DNA of 64,000 nucleotides. Source: Corythucha ciliata. Taxonomy: Eukaryota > Arthropoda > Insecta > Hemiptera > Tingidae. The translations under genes and the position numbers were made by a program. A model generated the notes under the pieces. The model had not been told where the DNA came from and made no database searches. It saw nothing but the letters and a program-made list of their open reading frames with translations. How positions within the stretch are numbered: position 1 is the stretch's first letter; each line of letters begins with the position of its first letter. The stretch lies in the NCBI GenBank assembly GCA_038030265.1, contig CM075939.1:19945253-20009252 (forward strand), written 5' to 3'. Below are positions 34,583 through 48,900 of the stretch, piece after piece.

Positions 34583-35561
34583 TAGGGCGACCAGATTTTT
34601 CCCAGACGAAAGAAGGACCCAAATTTTATAATGAGGAAGAAGAAATATTATGTGGGGGAGGGGGTGTTGGGATTGATAGTTCCACTATTCTGCCACTGAT
34701 TATAATTAGAACATGACCAAAGTGGTCATTTGCCAAAACACAAAATTGGCTTTTTAAGGAGCTAAAACACGAAATTTGCATTTGGAGGAGCCAAAACAAA
34801 AAATTTGGTTTCGAAAGAGCCGAAACACGAAATTTGCTTCCGGAGGATTCAAAACACGAAATTGGCATTTGAAGAAGTCAAAACACAAATTGATCTTTGA
34901 AGGAGCCAAAACTCGAAATTTGCTTTTGTAGGAGCCGAATTACGAAATTGGCATTTGGAGGAGTCAAAACACGAAATTGGCTTTTGAAGGATCAATAACA
35001 CGAAATAGGCATTTGAAGGAGCAAAAACACAAAATTTGCCTTCGAAGGACGTAATTAGCATTTGATGAGCCAAAACATGAAATTGGCTTTTGAGGGAGCC
35101 AAAACAAAAAATAGGGGTTTGAAAGAGCCAAAACACGAAATTGGCATTTGGAGGAGCGAAAACAAAAAATTGGGGTTCGATAGAGCCGAAACACGAAATT
35201 GGCTTCGGAGGATCCAAAACGGTGTAGGAGAGGCCCAAAGGGGTGTTCGCCTACAGGTAGCTCTACTGTGGGCCCCTGTCCCGCAGAAGATGTCTGGCGA
35301 TCTCCAGGATCATAAAAAACGTCCTGTGCAGAAGCCAGACACGATCAAATAACCCTTATTTTTCATACGGTGGGAGGCTCCCGGACTATTACTATTTCGG
35401 GACAATCTATCGTTCTTCACGAGGTCCTTCAGGCTCCTAAGAAGGACCCTGTTTTGAAAAGAAGTACCTTTTAGGATCATTTCGAGAAAAGCAAAGGACC
35501 ACAGGACCATGAGCTGAGAAAAAGTACCGTCCTTCCAAAAGAAGGATCCCTGGTCACCGCG
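34583..35561. mobile_element. hAT-like minisatellite carrier with 8-bp target duplication
   Basis: Ends TAGGGCGACCAGATTTTTCC (left) and GGATCCCTGGTCACCGCG (right), inverted with respect to each other and of the GGGCGACCAG type seen in hAT families. Flanks are CTTATAGC (34575-34582) and CTTATATC (35562-35569), 7 of 8 matching. The body at 34730-35215 is an array of about 30-bp units (AAAACACGAAATTGGCATTT GGAGGAGCC). No transposase. Confidence 0.75.
35250..35395. repeat. dispersed repeat shared with 38615-38755 (inverted)
   Basis: GCCCCTGTCCCGCAGAAGAT, GGCGATCTC, CATAAAAAACGTCCTGT and CATACGGTGGGAGGCTCCCG match the reverse complement of 38615-38755. Confidence 0.7.
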
Positions 35562-35594
35562 CTTATATCAAGTGTTAATAGAGAACCTTTAGAA

Positions 35595-35900
35595 CCCAGG
35601 TACGGAAACACGCGATAACCGCCATATTTGGTCCCTCCGCCTTTTTATCGCTTGTGTTAAAAATACGCTATACAAAGAGACAACACGAGAAGTCACTCCA
35701 TTTAATAATAATAATGAAAAAGAAGAATGAAGCTGTTTAAAAAAAAAAAAAAGAAATCAGATGGTATGAGTTTTGAGAACCGAAGAGAGACAATCAAGCA
35801 TATCAAGAGATGTGTGGAAGAGAAAACACTCATCAAGACCCGAGTGATACCGACCGGAGGGACCAAATATGGCGGTTATCGCGTGTTTCCGTATGCCCGG
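35595..35900. mobile_element. MITE with ~44-bp inverted ends (CCATATTTGGTCCCTCCG)
   Basis: TACGGAAACACGCGATAACC...CCATATTTGGTCCCTCCG at 35600-35641 is answered by CGGAGGGACCAAATATGG...CGCGTGTTTCCGTA at 35855-35895. The small frame 35727-35981 overlaps it and is rejected. Confidence 0.8.
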
Positions 35901-36199
35901 AAAAGAGTTGATACCACGTTGTTTTTGTTGGATTACAATATAAATAAATACATCAGGCCGGTATCTCAGACTATTTTCTAGCCATAAAAAATGATTTCAA
36001 CAAGCAACAAGATTTTACGTTAAAAAAAGAAGACATTTCATAAGTATTTGCCTACTTTTTGAGCCTAACTGGAAATTTTGATCCGTTAGTCGAAGCTTCG
36101 CTTAGAAATCCGCAAGAGGGCAGATCAATCGCGTGTTGTAGTCATCTACTGGCAAACCCGTCGTGGGAGACTGCGACAGATTCGCAGCGGTTAGAGGGT

Positions 36200-36528
36200 C
36201 CTGAGCTACGTCACAACCTTCGTCTTTCAAAACTTTGACGCGCGTGAGCGGACCTTCATCTTTAACGTTCTTGGTTTGGTAGATTCGTTATCAATCAAAC
36301 GGCAAAAGCTTCGTTGTAATTTTTTAAGTAAAAAGTTGAGACGCTGGGAATCTGGGGATGTTGACAAAGCACTTTGGAGTTTGGACCATTCGCCCAGAAT
36401 CACGTTGCCACACACCGCGAAGTGTCGTTTCTGTTTAGTCAGACGGTTGTCACTTGACAGTACCTTCATGTTCAAGCCAATGTACTCGGATAGTTTCTCA
36501 TTCTAAAGACACCGTGTGACAAATCCAG
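36200..36528 (+). other. probable TDRD9 promoter and untranslated first exon
   Basis: A strong donor AAATCCAG|GTAAGTTT at 36528/36529 and an acceptor TTTTTTAG at 36901-36908, two bases before the TDRD9 ATG, define a 380-bp 5' UTR intron. The transcription start is not visible. Inferred from splice consensus only. Confidence 0.5.
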
Positions 36529-36570
36529 GTAAGTTTAGTTGTTGTTGACCTCGTTCCTTTCGAGTTTTCT

Positions 36571-36850
36571 GGCCTTATTCTCTAACGAAATAGAAACTTT
36601 GCTTTGGTAGAAACATTGAAATCTCATTCATGAAATTAAGAAAACTGAACGGAAACATATGATTTTTGAAAAAAGCAATGATGAAAAAAGTTGGTGAATA
36701 AAGCTCGGTGCACACGATGCATTTTTCGAAGCATGTTTACTTGCATGATGAAAAAAACATATGTTCTCCGGTAGTGACTGGATGTTTTTTTAGAACAGGC
36801 AGCCCTTCATGCTTCAAAAAATGCATCGTGTGCACCGAGCTTAAGGCCCC
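36571..36850. mobile_element. MITE with nested MITE in TDRD9 5' UTR intron
   Basis: Outer element: GGCCTTATTCTCTAACGAAA to AAGGCCCC (36571-36850). Inner: 36701-36842 with perfect long ends AAGCTCGGTGCACACGATGC and complement. An outer relative lacking the inner one is at 28966-29095. Confidence 0.85.
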
Positions 36851-36909
36851 AGTTTTGACACGTCTAAAAGTATTTCCCTTTCTCTACTGTGTGTCGCTTC
36901 TTTTTTAGA

Positions 36910-39900
36910 ATGAACTATTACGATTTTTTGAAAGCCGCTTCGAGTGGTACGCTCCAAAAAGTCCATTTGAATGGTGGACAGACGGAGGGCCATATTCGTG
37001 CAGAAGCAATCAATGATCCCCCGGAACGACTGCACGTCTCCTCTTTAGGAAGTACTTACGCGGAAAAGTATCGTCATCAGGATGAAAACGATGACGTCGA
37101 GGAGGTGAGTGACATTAATTTTATTTAGGGGATTGATTTTTTAGTACTTAGTAGTCCGGCGGCTTATCGGGGGCGGGCCCCTTTTTTTTTGGCATGGCAA
37201 GTTTTCTCGAACATGAATGGTGAAATCTTGGATGCCACGTTATGGTTTGATAGACCGGCTGGGGCGGTATTTCTATAGCATTAGCAACGTTGCAATTTCA
37301 AGACCGCGCCCGACCCCCTTGGAACGCTGAACGACCCGTCAACATCTGTCCAATGCTGGAAATAATCAGAGGTGGAGGTCAGGACGCGCTCATTCTAAAC
37401 GTGGTAATTTAGTGGTGCAAAGGTGGCTATTGAGGGTATGACCCATCGACTTGAGCATAGAGCTACTTGACATTTTGTGTAGTGTCCAGCATTTGGTGAT
37501 TTGGACTTTGTACAAGAGATTGGAATACGTCGTGCGATCGCTGAGCACTCCCCCCCCCCACATAGCACTGCTTCTGCTGGTTGATTAACCGCTTCTGCGT
37601 GAGAAGTAGTAGTACTAAAGTAAAGGCCGGTTCTGGTGGTTTTGGCAAGGGTAATCACCCTCACCATGATGATGTTTCATCGTATTACCAGATACCAGGA
37701 TTGTTTCCTATGAGGGAGAATGTGAAATTAAGGACAAAAGTCCCCATTTTTTGAGACTCTAGTAGGGGAATGCAATGGAAGTTGAGAACCTTTAAAACAC
37801 AGGTGCTGCAACACGGGTTTCAGCGCCATATTTGGTCCCTCAGTCGTTAGGGTAAACAAAATATGGGGCCTATTCTCTAACAACAAGCAATATTTTTTTC
37901 GCCAGCCATGTGTATATTTCATTCATTTGTTTGAAGAAAATTAATTAAATAAACATATGACTGCGAAAAAGCTATTGCTTCGGAGTTGGAGAATAGGCCC
38001 CCATGAATGAAAAAATTGTCATCGTAAGAGCAAACAAACGCGGAACGCGGTGGAAATAAATAAAAATATCCTACTTATCAATGAGATTAGGTGATAATTA
38101 TAATCATATGAGGGACCAAGTATGGCGTCGATTTGCGTGTTGCAGTACTCGTGTTTTATAGTGCCTTAATGTTCACACGGTCGAGTAGAGCACGCGAGTA
38201 CAGGGTGGGGACGGGTGGTTGCTAGTAGAGTGGCGACTTCTACTCGGCACGTCCGTACATATGTTCTAGTTACTCGCCTGGCAAGTGAACTAGCAATGGT
38301 GAAAAGAGTGCGTACGAGTCATTGGCCCGGGGAGGGGGGGGACAATTACTCGTTCACTGGCAAACCTCCCAGTTGTCGATTTCATACTGGCTTCTCGCAC
38401 AGGAACATTCGAACGTTTTTCGATTACTTCTCCACTACTTCCTTGCCAGCTGTGTGCGTAGGGCGTTTCGTTTTTCTACTTCAATTTTCTTTCAGCGCAT
38501 ATTTATGACAAAAATGTGCGAACAGAACAGTCTAGTTGGAGAAAAAAAGAAAACGGCCGAATCGGTCAATAAAATTGAACGAAGTCTAGTTTATTTTACC
38601 AATTTTTCGGTTAATAGTCCGGGAGCCCACCATATGAAAAATCGGGATCATTTGATCGTGTCTGACACCTTCACAGGACGTTTTTTATACAGATGACACT
38701 TCTGAGATCGCCAGAAATTTTCCGTGGGACAGGGGCTCACAGCAGAGCTAGCTGTTGGCAAACATACCTTTGGGCTGCTTGAAAACGGCTGGCAAGTGTA
38801 CAAAAATGTTCTTCGCCAGCAATAAACTGGAAAACACCACTGCTGTCCAATTTCGAATAAAGCCCTGGCTACTAGTGAGCTTTGAAATTTCACAATATTT
38901 TCTAAAGCTCGCTGATGGCGCTATCTACAATATAATTTGACGGCGTTGCTAGTTTCGTAACGTATTGATCGTGGGGAATGGCTTTTTACTTTCTCTTGTA
39001 AAAAAACGATGACGTTTTTTTTTTTTTACAAGTTTGTAGGCCTCCTCCGTCTTTGCGTCACTCATGTAATTAATTCCCACTTCCTTAATCTGACGCGCTC
39101 CAGAATGTCAGATGATCAATTTTTTTTTTACAAATCTGACGCTTTATCCTTGACGGGCGGCCCTGTATATACATTTAGGGCTCATATTTGGTGGAGGTAC
39201 TCAACTAAGTACAAGGTATCCGCAGTATGTTAATCTGACGCGCTTGAGTAAATCCCGAAATCCCCTCTTGGGCTCCCCTACTATAGCAGGCACTAGCAGA
39301 CGAGTAGCATGCCAGTCAATTGGCATGCTTCTGTACTCGACAGTGTGAATTAGGCTTTATTCACAGTGGTGGGGGAGTGTCCACAAGTCCCGAGGGGGTG
39401 CGGCCCGAAAGTTTTTGATTGGAGTGTGCACAAGGTGGGCGCAGGGAGGGGAAGTAATCCAGAGTACTGGGAAGCACAGGATAGGGCTTCGTATCCAGAG
39501 CCGTAACTAGGCATTCAGGGGGGCTAGATTTATTTGGCCACCCCTTCGGTATCGAGGTAGCCAGTTTTTATAACGGTCTCCAAGAGGTCGGGGCAATCGA
39601 TTCATTCAGTTGACGGATACACGATCAAGATGCCGCAAAGTTGGGTTTAGAGCGAGCAAAAATTCGTGAAATTATCTTGATGAAAAAGCTAAACTCGCTA
39701 AGTTGGGATTTTTAAAGTGCTAAAAATCAAAAAGTTAGTTTTTAATTTAGCCATTTCTTTGAAAACGGTTCATTTCACGAGGCCACCCCGTGACATTGGA
39801 TTTGCTCCCGGCCGAAACTCATGAAATGTGTTTTTTATTGAGCCTGCTCCCGCGAAAATGGGTCTTTAGAGAGAAGAAGCTACGAAATTCACGTTTCAGT

Positions 39901-42900
39901 GAGCCAAAATCGCGAAAATGGTGTACGCGTGATTATAATTTTTGAACGAGGTCACCCCTTGAACTTCAAATTGAAATCGATTTTCGAAGCGAGAAAATTA
40001 TTTTTTGAAGCGTTGAACCCGCGAATTTTAAGGGCTTTTATCGTGAAACCAGAAGCGTACCGAGGTAGGGGCGAGGAGGGCTGACCGCCCCGGGCCCCCC
40101 TAGCAGAGGGGGCCCCCGAAAAGTTTGAATATGTAAAAATGAGGATTTTTAGGTTCTACGTTCATGAACGTACGTGAAAAGGAGTTTTGGTATACGAATG
40201 ACGAGCGATTTGGTGATCATCAAATAGTGTGGCTACATATTCGATGACTTCACGAAAGCGCTATTCTGATGGCCCAAACAACGATATACAAAAGAACTGG
40301 ATTGCTCATCTCTGCTGATAAAGTGGGACCATCTGAAAGCGCATGAGAGAAATGGGGTTTCAAAATAAGGACCTAGTAGCCATAACTACATGAAAAGAGA
40401 AAGAGAAAAAAAGGTGTGAAATTGGTCACTATTTTATCAGGGGACGGCGCACCTCCTCCACACTCCTCAAGCCCGCTGTGAGCAATCCAGGTTTACATAT
40501 CGTTGGGCTCGAATTGACACAAATTCGCGCCATCTGGAGGAATTCGCGGCTAAAATAGAGAAAATACCCTGATTCCCAAGTTTCCTTAGGCCCGTAAGCA
40601 GATAGAATTGAGAAGGAGATTTAATGTGCCGATGTAGGGGCAAATACAGGCGGCAAAAAGTTTGGAACAAGCGCTAATATTCGTGGCTAAAAACTGTGAA
40701 AAGCTCATTTGTGGTTTCTCGATGCAACTTTCAGACCATAATTTAGAAGAAATCGCAATTTTACGGCTTGAATGTAAAAAAAAACATCAAACAACGCTGA
40801 AGTGCTGTTTTTTAGGCCAAGCCTGCGACTAAACTTGGGAAATTGCGCTATAACAAGGCTATACAGATGAAAAAAATCACTTATTCGCGGATAACATTGA
40901 GAAAACGCCAATCCGTAGCATCTGAAGGATATTTTGAGGCTAGAACTGAGAAAAGAAAAATTGCTAATCCACAATAAAAATTGGAAAAAAAACAAAATCA
41001 ATGCGGGCCCGAAATGTAAAAAAAAAAATCGCGAATAATTCACGGCTAATATTGAGAAAAAGACTAATTACTGCGGCTAAAATAAAGAAACCCCTAAATT
41101 TCAGCTGGAATCGAGAAAAAGTGCCAATTCGCCGCTAAAAATTGAGGACATAAACGCCAATTTGGGGCAAAAAGGGAGACAAATCCCTAATTTGTGGGAT
41201 GGAAACGCCAATAAATACGATAGTCTTCAGTTAGAATTGGTAAAAGTGCTAATCTCCTGCTAAAATGGAGAAAAGCGCTACTTCGCGGCCGAAATGAAAA
41301 CAATTTTTAGTAATTATTTAAAATTGAAAATACCTACTCACATTCTCGGCTTCTGAAGGCAATTATTTATTTGAGGCAAAAATTGAAAAAAAGCGCCAAT
41401 TCTTTTCTATAGGAGAAAAACCCCGCTAATTCACAGTTAAAACTGATCTAAAGCACTAGTCCATAGCTTATAGTGAAAAAACATTGTTGATGCAAGGCTA
41501 AAAAATAAAAAAACCTGCAAATATGTGGCTAATTTAGGAAAATCACTAATTAACGCAACAAAAATTGAGAAAACGCTTATTCGTTAGCTCAAATTGAGAA
41601 ACCATGCTAATTCGCTGCTAAAAATTGAGATAACCCGCTAATTCATGGGATAAAAACTCGACTCTGCTGCTAAAATTGAGAAAAAGCGCTAATTCGCGGC
41701 TATAATAGAAAAAAATTCATTTGTGTTAAAATTGAAGTACCTACCTACGCCAATTCTCGGCTTCAGAAGCCAATTCATGCCTCAAAACTGAGGAAAAGCG
41801 CCAATTCATGGTAAACATATAGGTGAAAAACCCTGCCAATTCGCGGCTAAAACTGTCGATAAGCGCTAATTTTGAGCTCGAATTGAGAAAAAGTTCTAAT
41901 TCACTGCTAAAACGCCGTAATAAATGCTCTCGCTCTCTCCTAAAAACGCCTATCCTTTGCTAAAATTGAGAAGAATAGCTTTTTCACGGGATAAAATCTA
42001 CACCTTTGCGGCTGAAATTGAGAAAAACGTTGCATGCTGCAAAAATTGAGAAAAGCACTAGTTCGCGGGTAAAACTGACAAAAAAACACAATAGAGAAAT
42101 TCGCCAATTTTACGGCTTAAACAGATCATGAGCGCTAATTGGCTGATAGTGGTAGAAATAATGACAATCCGTGGCTGAAATAAGGTAATAGCCATTTAAC
42201 GCTACGTAAAAAGCGAGCCATTCCAAATGAAATGGGGTTTTAGACCGCGAAATAGGTTTGTTTTTTACCTGGGGTAGACTTGCGTATTTCTAAGCTGCGG
42301 CGTCACGGCGGTCTGCTTTGTCTCAAAGTACATTAATTCTTATAAAGTGTGATGCACATGCGCGGTTGTTCTAATTGCAGCGTCGCTTAAATAAGTAGGT
42401 ACGCAGTTAGAGGGAACTCGTTTTTCACTTGTGAGTCAGATTCACGAAAATGGGTTTTTAACGTGTGGTGTGGATTCCGCGAATATGAGGGGTTTTTGAC
42501 GAGAGAAATCCGAGGATTTTTTTTTTTGTGAGCCAGATCCGTGAAAGTGGTTGACTAAAAATGTGGTCCTTTTCGATGGCTTTTAGGATTGGGCAGCAGA
42601 TCCATTACGTCTTCGCTTTCGAGTCTTGGGCAGGGGTAACTGCAATCCTTGCCCTCCTCTGGCTACGTCCATGTGAAATTTGAAGTTTTGGGGGATCAGT
42701 ACCCGTAAAATTGAAGCTACGGTGAATAATTAACCGTGAAATTCAAGAGTTTCGAGATACAAGTTTTAGGGCTGACTAGCCACTACATTGTAAGTTTCGA
42801 AGGATAAAAGGCAAAAACTGCAAATTTCCTAGGACAAGTTAGCCAAAAAATTGAATATTTATGAGGATAATTAGATTTACTAAATCAATTTGATTGTAGA

Positions 42901-45900
42901 AGATTTTCGCCACAAAATTTCAGAGGTGGCCGAAAAGTGCCTCTATAAACCTGAAATCAGCTCATTTTCTAAATTTTAGCCGTGTATTTTTCTCCAGAAA
43001 CCTCAAATTAGCAAATTTTCTGAATTTTAGCCTTGTATTTTTCTCTAAAAACCTCCAGGTACCATCGCATAGCGCTTTTTCTCAATTTCTGACGTGAAAT
43101 TGTGTCCAAAAACCGCGAACCAGCGCTTTTTTGTCAATTCGCGAACTAGTCACCAGGCATCGCGTTAGGGTCTAAAAATTCACTGTTTGCCTTATGGCTG
43201 AACTGGCAATTTTACTCGTAATAACTGGTAGTTATTGTGAACAATGTCTGGATTCTCCATTTTGCCACATCTACATTGAAAACAAATCCAGTGTCAGGTC
43301 GTGTGTGCAGCAACACATCTTAAGTGTTGGCAGTAGGATGGGGAGAGGCCTTTTTTTCCCCCCCAAACCCCGAACCGCGCTGGGCTGTGCCCTCCCATCG
43401 TCGTCCGGAAAGATAACAATTAATTTAATTTATTTAATAGATTTTAAGTCCCGTCCACACGTTCAAACTTTCCTTCAAACTTACTTGTGCAAACGGGGTT
43501 TGTGCTTTATTACGTGCTGGGGCAAACCCGTTTGCACAAGTAAGTTTGAAGAAAAGTTTGAAAGTGAACGGGGCTTTACTCAGTTGCCACCTATAAATTG
43601 CTGCTCTATCGCCATTTTTCTAATTCTAATTTTACAGGTTGCATAATTCACGTTATGCATATTAGCATATTATTGCATTGCAATCGAAAGAATTCGGTTC
43701 ATCCGAGGCGTAGAAAAAGTGACAGATTTAAAATAATTAAAAAAAAAAAAAAAAAAAAAACCGGCTCATGCTAGGTTGGGACCAATGAGACGTCGTTGTG
43801 TTAGTTTAGATAAAAAAAAAATACAAAAACGGAAAAGCTAAAGAAAAATCGATAAAAGAAACAGCTTCTATGGACTGCTCTGGGGGTCAACCGTGAGCTA
43901 GCGTTAAAAAGTAACGAAAGCGGTAACTTGGGACGCTTTATCACAAATAATGTTATAACGCCATAGATACCGCGATTGATGGGATTTTTACGACAGCTCA
44001 TGCTTGACCCCCTGGAATTACTGACTTGTCGATACCTCCACTTTGGATACTATTGATAGGGGTATTCATGCTCATAAGTTTAACATATGTTATCGACGTA
44101 AACCCTGTTATAACGTTTTTTTTGTTCAGTTTCTCCGTTTATATGGACTACACCCATCTGTTCGGAATTTAGCATATAACAAAATACAAGGTTGAACATT
44201 TTTCATGAATACCCCTATTGTTTGTATTATTATATTTTATTATATTATTATACTATATTTTTATTATGATTTTAATTTCACCAGATAACTACTCTTTTGA
44301 AAGAACAAGGACTTGGCGTCGATAACCTCACTTCTATAGGTTCCATGCCGAACATAAATCGTGACTTACACCAACCGTTGACCTATGTTTACAAAAACTA
44401 CTCATTTGGTGACAATGAGGGAAATAAAAACCTACAAATTCATGCGTACAAAAATACGGTAATTTCCTTGTCTTGCCCATTTTTCTGTAGGCATTAATAT
44501 ATTTCTGTCACGTAGATCATTTCCTTGGTCGAATCCAACCCCGTAATTATAATCAAAGGGCCCACCGGATGCGGTAAATCTACCCAAGTACCGCAATTCA
44601 TTCTCGATTCATCACGCGAAGTGAACATTCACTGTAGCATCGTTGTGACTCAACCCCGGCGAATTGCGGCCAAGTCCCTCGCAAAGCGCGTCTGCCAAGA
44701 ACGAAAGTGGCAAATGGGTACCATCGTCGGATATCAAGTGGGGATGGAAAAACAGTTGTCGACCGACACTCGTCTCTTGTATTGCACGGCCGGCACTCTC
44801 CTCCAGAAAATCATCGCTCAGCGGTCGTTAAATGATTTCACTCACATTATCATCGATGAAATTCACGAGAGGGACAGTGAGACCGATTTTCTTTTGGTCG
44901 TTCTTAAAAAAATGATGAGAAATCCGAACAACCGAATTAAAGTAATTCGTTTAGTGCTTATTGTTATTTCCTGATTGGTGCTAATGTTTTTATACCTATT
45001 TTTTCAGCTCATTTTAATGTCTGCGACGATTCTAACAGACAAATTTGTAGATTACTTCTCCAAGAAGTACGAGGACATCACAATAGAACCAATTGTAACT
45101 GAGATTTCAACCAGCCAAAACTACGCCATTAACTATTATTACTTGGACTCTCTGATCTGTCGCTTACCAATGAAAGTATGACTTCAGTGTTTTAGTTTGT
45201 AATTAATAATTAGCCACACTATTGTATTTCATTATTATATTTTAGGTTCAAATGGACTTTACCACAGATGAACCTCAACTGTCTGAATCCATGTACGTGC
45301 TCGCCGCCGTTCTTATCGGGATTTTTAAATCTATCGACCAGAATGAGCACAATGATGTCCCATTCATTGGTTCCGTCTTGGTGTTTTTGCCAGGCATATT
45401 GGAAATTGAAAATATGCATAAAGTTCTTACGGAAAGGATGAATAGCGGGTATGCATCCACTTCACACTTGTTACTACGAAAATATCTTATTCCGATAAAC
45501 TGTTTTGTTTTTCCTCTCAAGAGTTGCGAAGGAGAAATGGATGCTCTGTCCATTGCATTCGTCGGTCACTTTCGACGAGCAGATGAGAGTCTTCTCAAAT
45601 CCCCCTGCAGGCACTCGAAAAATAATTCTCGCCACAAACATCGCCGAGTCTTCGATCACTGTCCCCGACGTTAAATACATCATAGACTTTTGCCTATGTA
45701 AGATACAAGTCTTGGAAAGGAACACAAGCTACTCATCGTTGGCACTCCAATGGATCAGCCAGAGTCAGGGAGTTCAGCGAGCTGGCCGAGTGGGTCGTGT
45801 CATGGCCGGACGAGTTTATCGCCTGGTCCCGGAAAAGTTCTTCAACGTAAGCTGCATTTCCCTCTCCTCTCTCGCCGTAACCAACTTGAACAATTCGGCT

Positions 45901-48900
45901 TTTAAAATTAGGAGTTACCGGAAGATCAAATACCTGAAATTCTTCGTTGTCCTTTGGACACATTAGTATTGAAAGCTAAAATGCTCAACATGGACGAGCC
46001 CGTGGGCATTCTGGGTCGCTGTATGGACCCACCAGATTTGAGTAATATTCATCTCACCATTTTGAAATTAAAAGAAGCAGGAGCCTTGAAAATGTTGGCC
46101 GATGGCAAGTACAGCGATGAAGATGGTGACCTTACTTTTATCGGTCGTGTCATGGCGACCCTTCCGCTGGACATCAATCTGTCCAAATTGATCATCTTGG
46201 GTTACCTATTTGGTTGTCTGGAAGATAGCGTCATCATGGGTGAGTGTTATTTATTTATTATTTATACATTGTCCGATTGGTTGTTCGAGAAATTTCATTT
46301 GTCTTCCGACAAATGACCCTTTGCATCCAATGTATCAGAAGGGAAGTTGTTTATGCCATTCTATCGCCCGTTGCCCGTTAATTTGAACGAAGGAACAGGT
46401 TTTCCCACTCGGATCTATACAGGGTGATTCAGGAGGAGATGCATATACTGAAGTATGTTGTAGTACTAAGTATTTGCAACCAAAATCACCTTATGAGCAT
46501 AGGGTCGCAAATGCTGTGTTTTTTCAGCGACTGCCTACTTTTTCTTCAAAAACACGATTTCACGGCCGAACCGCTGGGCTTAGAAAAAAATTGTTGACGT
46601 TTTTGAAAAGAGCACAAAATTTTACTTCGGAAAACAGTGCTCTGCAACGCTGTAAACGTTCCTCAGTATTTTTTATGATTTTTAAAATATGACGAAAGTT
46701 ACTTTTTTGAAATTTCTCCTACAATTCAGCGACTGTTTTCTGCCAAATGTACAATGCTTCCAGTATGGTCCCAATATCAGAAAAACATGCCTTGCATGCG
46801 TGAAATCGAGTTTTTGGAGAAAAAGTAGGCAGTCGCTAAAAAAACACAACTGTACGTATATCTCAGAAGGAAAGCATTTGTGACCCTATGCTCATAGGGT
46901 GATTTTGGTCGCAAATACTTAGTACTACAACATATTTCAGTATATGCATCTCCTCCTGAATCACCCTGTATATTAACAATGTAATTGAAGCTTAGACGTG
47001 CCAATCTTGATAGAAATTCGCATAATCAGTGTATTCCTACAGGATTGCCACTTTTTGGTTTGAAATGGTGCCACACTTTGTGTGATATTTGACCCATGAG
47101 TGCAAATTTTCGCCCATAATGAGGTCGAAGATTCTGGTGGTGGCTTTGTTTACTAAGACGTCTTTTGATAAGCAGACAAGCCTAGGACGAAAGCTTTTTG
47201 TGACGCAAATTGTGCGGGCTGATAAAGTTCATTCATCCACAAAATGGGGGGGGGGGAGGATCTTGAACTTGAAAGTATTTTCCATTTGAAATAGCCAATT
47301 CCGTGAAATTGGTTCGCTTAAGTCACCCAAAGCCGAGAAATGGTGTTTAAAGTCTTCTTAAAAAAAAAAAAAAAATTGGCCAAATTGGGGTTTTAAGAAG
47401 CCAAATCCTAGAAATATGGATTTATAAGACCCCACGAACATGTATTTTAGCACGAGGGAACACGAAATCGGCTTTTGAAGAACCCAAAATCACGAAATTG
47501 GCTCATTGGTTGCGCCAAAGCCTCGAAATTTTTATCAAGAGACAAATCCACGGAATTGGTTTGTTGAATTAGCCGGACCCCAAAAATTGTTATTTCAAAG
47601 TGCCAAATCCGGAAAATTTGGTTTTTGAAGGATCTCTCAGTTCGAAACTTAAACGTACTTAAACTTCGGCCCCAGAAAGCGTCTATGTATTTGGCCCCAT
47701 GAACGTGTCACAAAGGAGATGACTCCAAATGTGCTGGCAACCTGGCTCCGACAGTTCAGTTCAGAGACCGGCAATTTTCTACTCGAGGTTAAATTTGTAG
47801 TGCCCTGGTCAAGTTTGTGAGTTAAAAAGATCTTTCCGCGTCCAGCTCCTTCGTTTCAGCCACTTATTTTGACGGCTACCGAGTCAAGTAGACTAGTAAA
47901 TTTCGATTGGCCGGACTAACAAAATTTCCTGTCCGTATAATGCGAAATTCTGTTCGGTTTAGTGTGGTATTAATCGCGTAAAATTCCCGCAGTTTCATGA
48001 CTGAATCGGCTAATTTTTGAACATTTGCCATTTTATTGACAAATAGTCAGTTTTTAGGATTTGTTCCTCTTGGAGCTGTCTTGGGATTGGAGCTTTTTCG
48101 TGGTTGGAGATCTTCTGTGGTTGAAAATTGCTCATTTTGGCCCACTTGATCAAGGCCAGAGATAGAGAAAGGCCGGCTGACGCCCTTCAATAAGTTTAAG
48201 CACTTGAAGGCCGCATAGAGTCAGATTTGCGAACTTCAGAGCGTGAATAGCCAGTTTGGTCATTTTCACGGTGTAAGTTGTAAGTTTATTATTTATAGGA
48301 CGTGAATATCAGTGGCGGCGGAACCGGGGGGCAGGGTGGGCGGCCGCCGCCCCGGAATTTAGTCTGGGGGGGCGTCGCCCCCCCAGGCTTTAATGCCAAT
48401 CTTCTATCCCGAATACTGCACCCAAAGTTCTTATTCTATCCTTTTCGCTTCTTATTCGAGGACCAAGCGACCGTCACTCAGATCGAAAACCCTGGATCAT
48501 TTGCGAGAAGATGAAAAATAGCAATGCCTAGAACATTCGCCCCCCCCCCCCATCTTTCACTTTTCTGCAGACTTTTTGTTAGGTATATTATTGATTCTTC
48601 TTCTACACTTTACCCCTGCCATCTGGCAAAGGAGGGCGATCCACCTATCGGCCACCCTCCCCGGAGAGGGTTTTAGCCCAAATTTAAGCAATATGAAGCA
48701 CAGGCGTAGCAAGGGGCGTGCGGCGTGTGCGGTGTGCACCGGGCATCTCTACCCTGGGGGCATCAAACCCGCTGTTTTGTTATGCGATCACCGCTATCCA
48801 GAGGCGGAACAACACTTGTCCGGGGCCCGGGGCGGAAATCTCTAGGAGGCCCTTTAGTCTCTAATTAAACCGTAAATATACTTTTTTGCAGCTTTGAAGT

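Noticed and set aside
34849..35238. 129-codon minus-strand frame with periodic peptide
   Set aside because: The periodic peptide is only the translation of the 30-bp array; it has no start context or splice signals.
37395..37667. Possible retrotransposon fragment on the minus strand in TDRD9 intron 1
   Set aside because: No reverse transcriptase, RNase H or zinc-knuckle motif could be seen.
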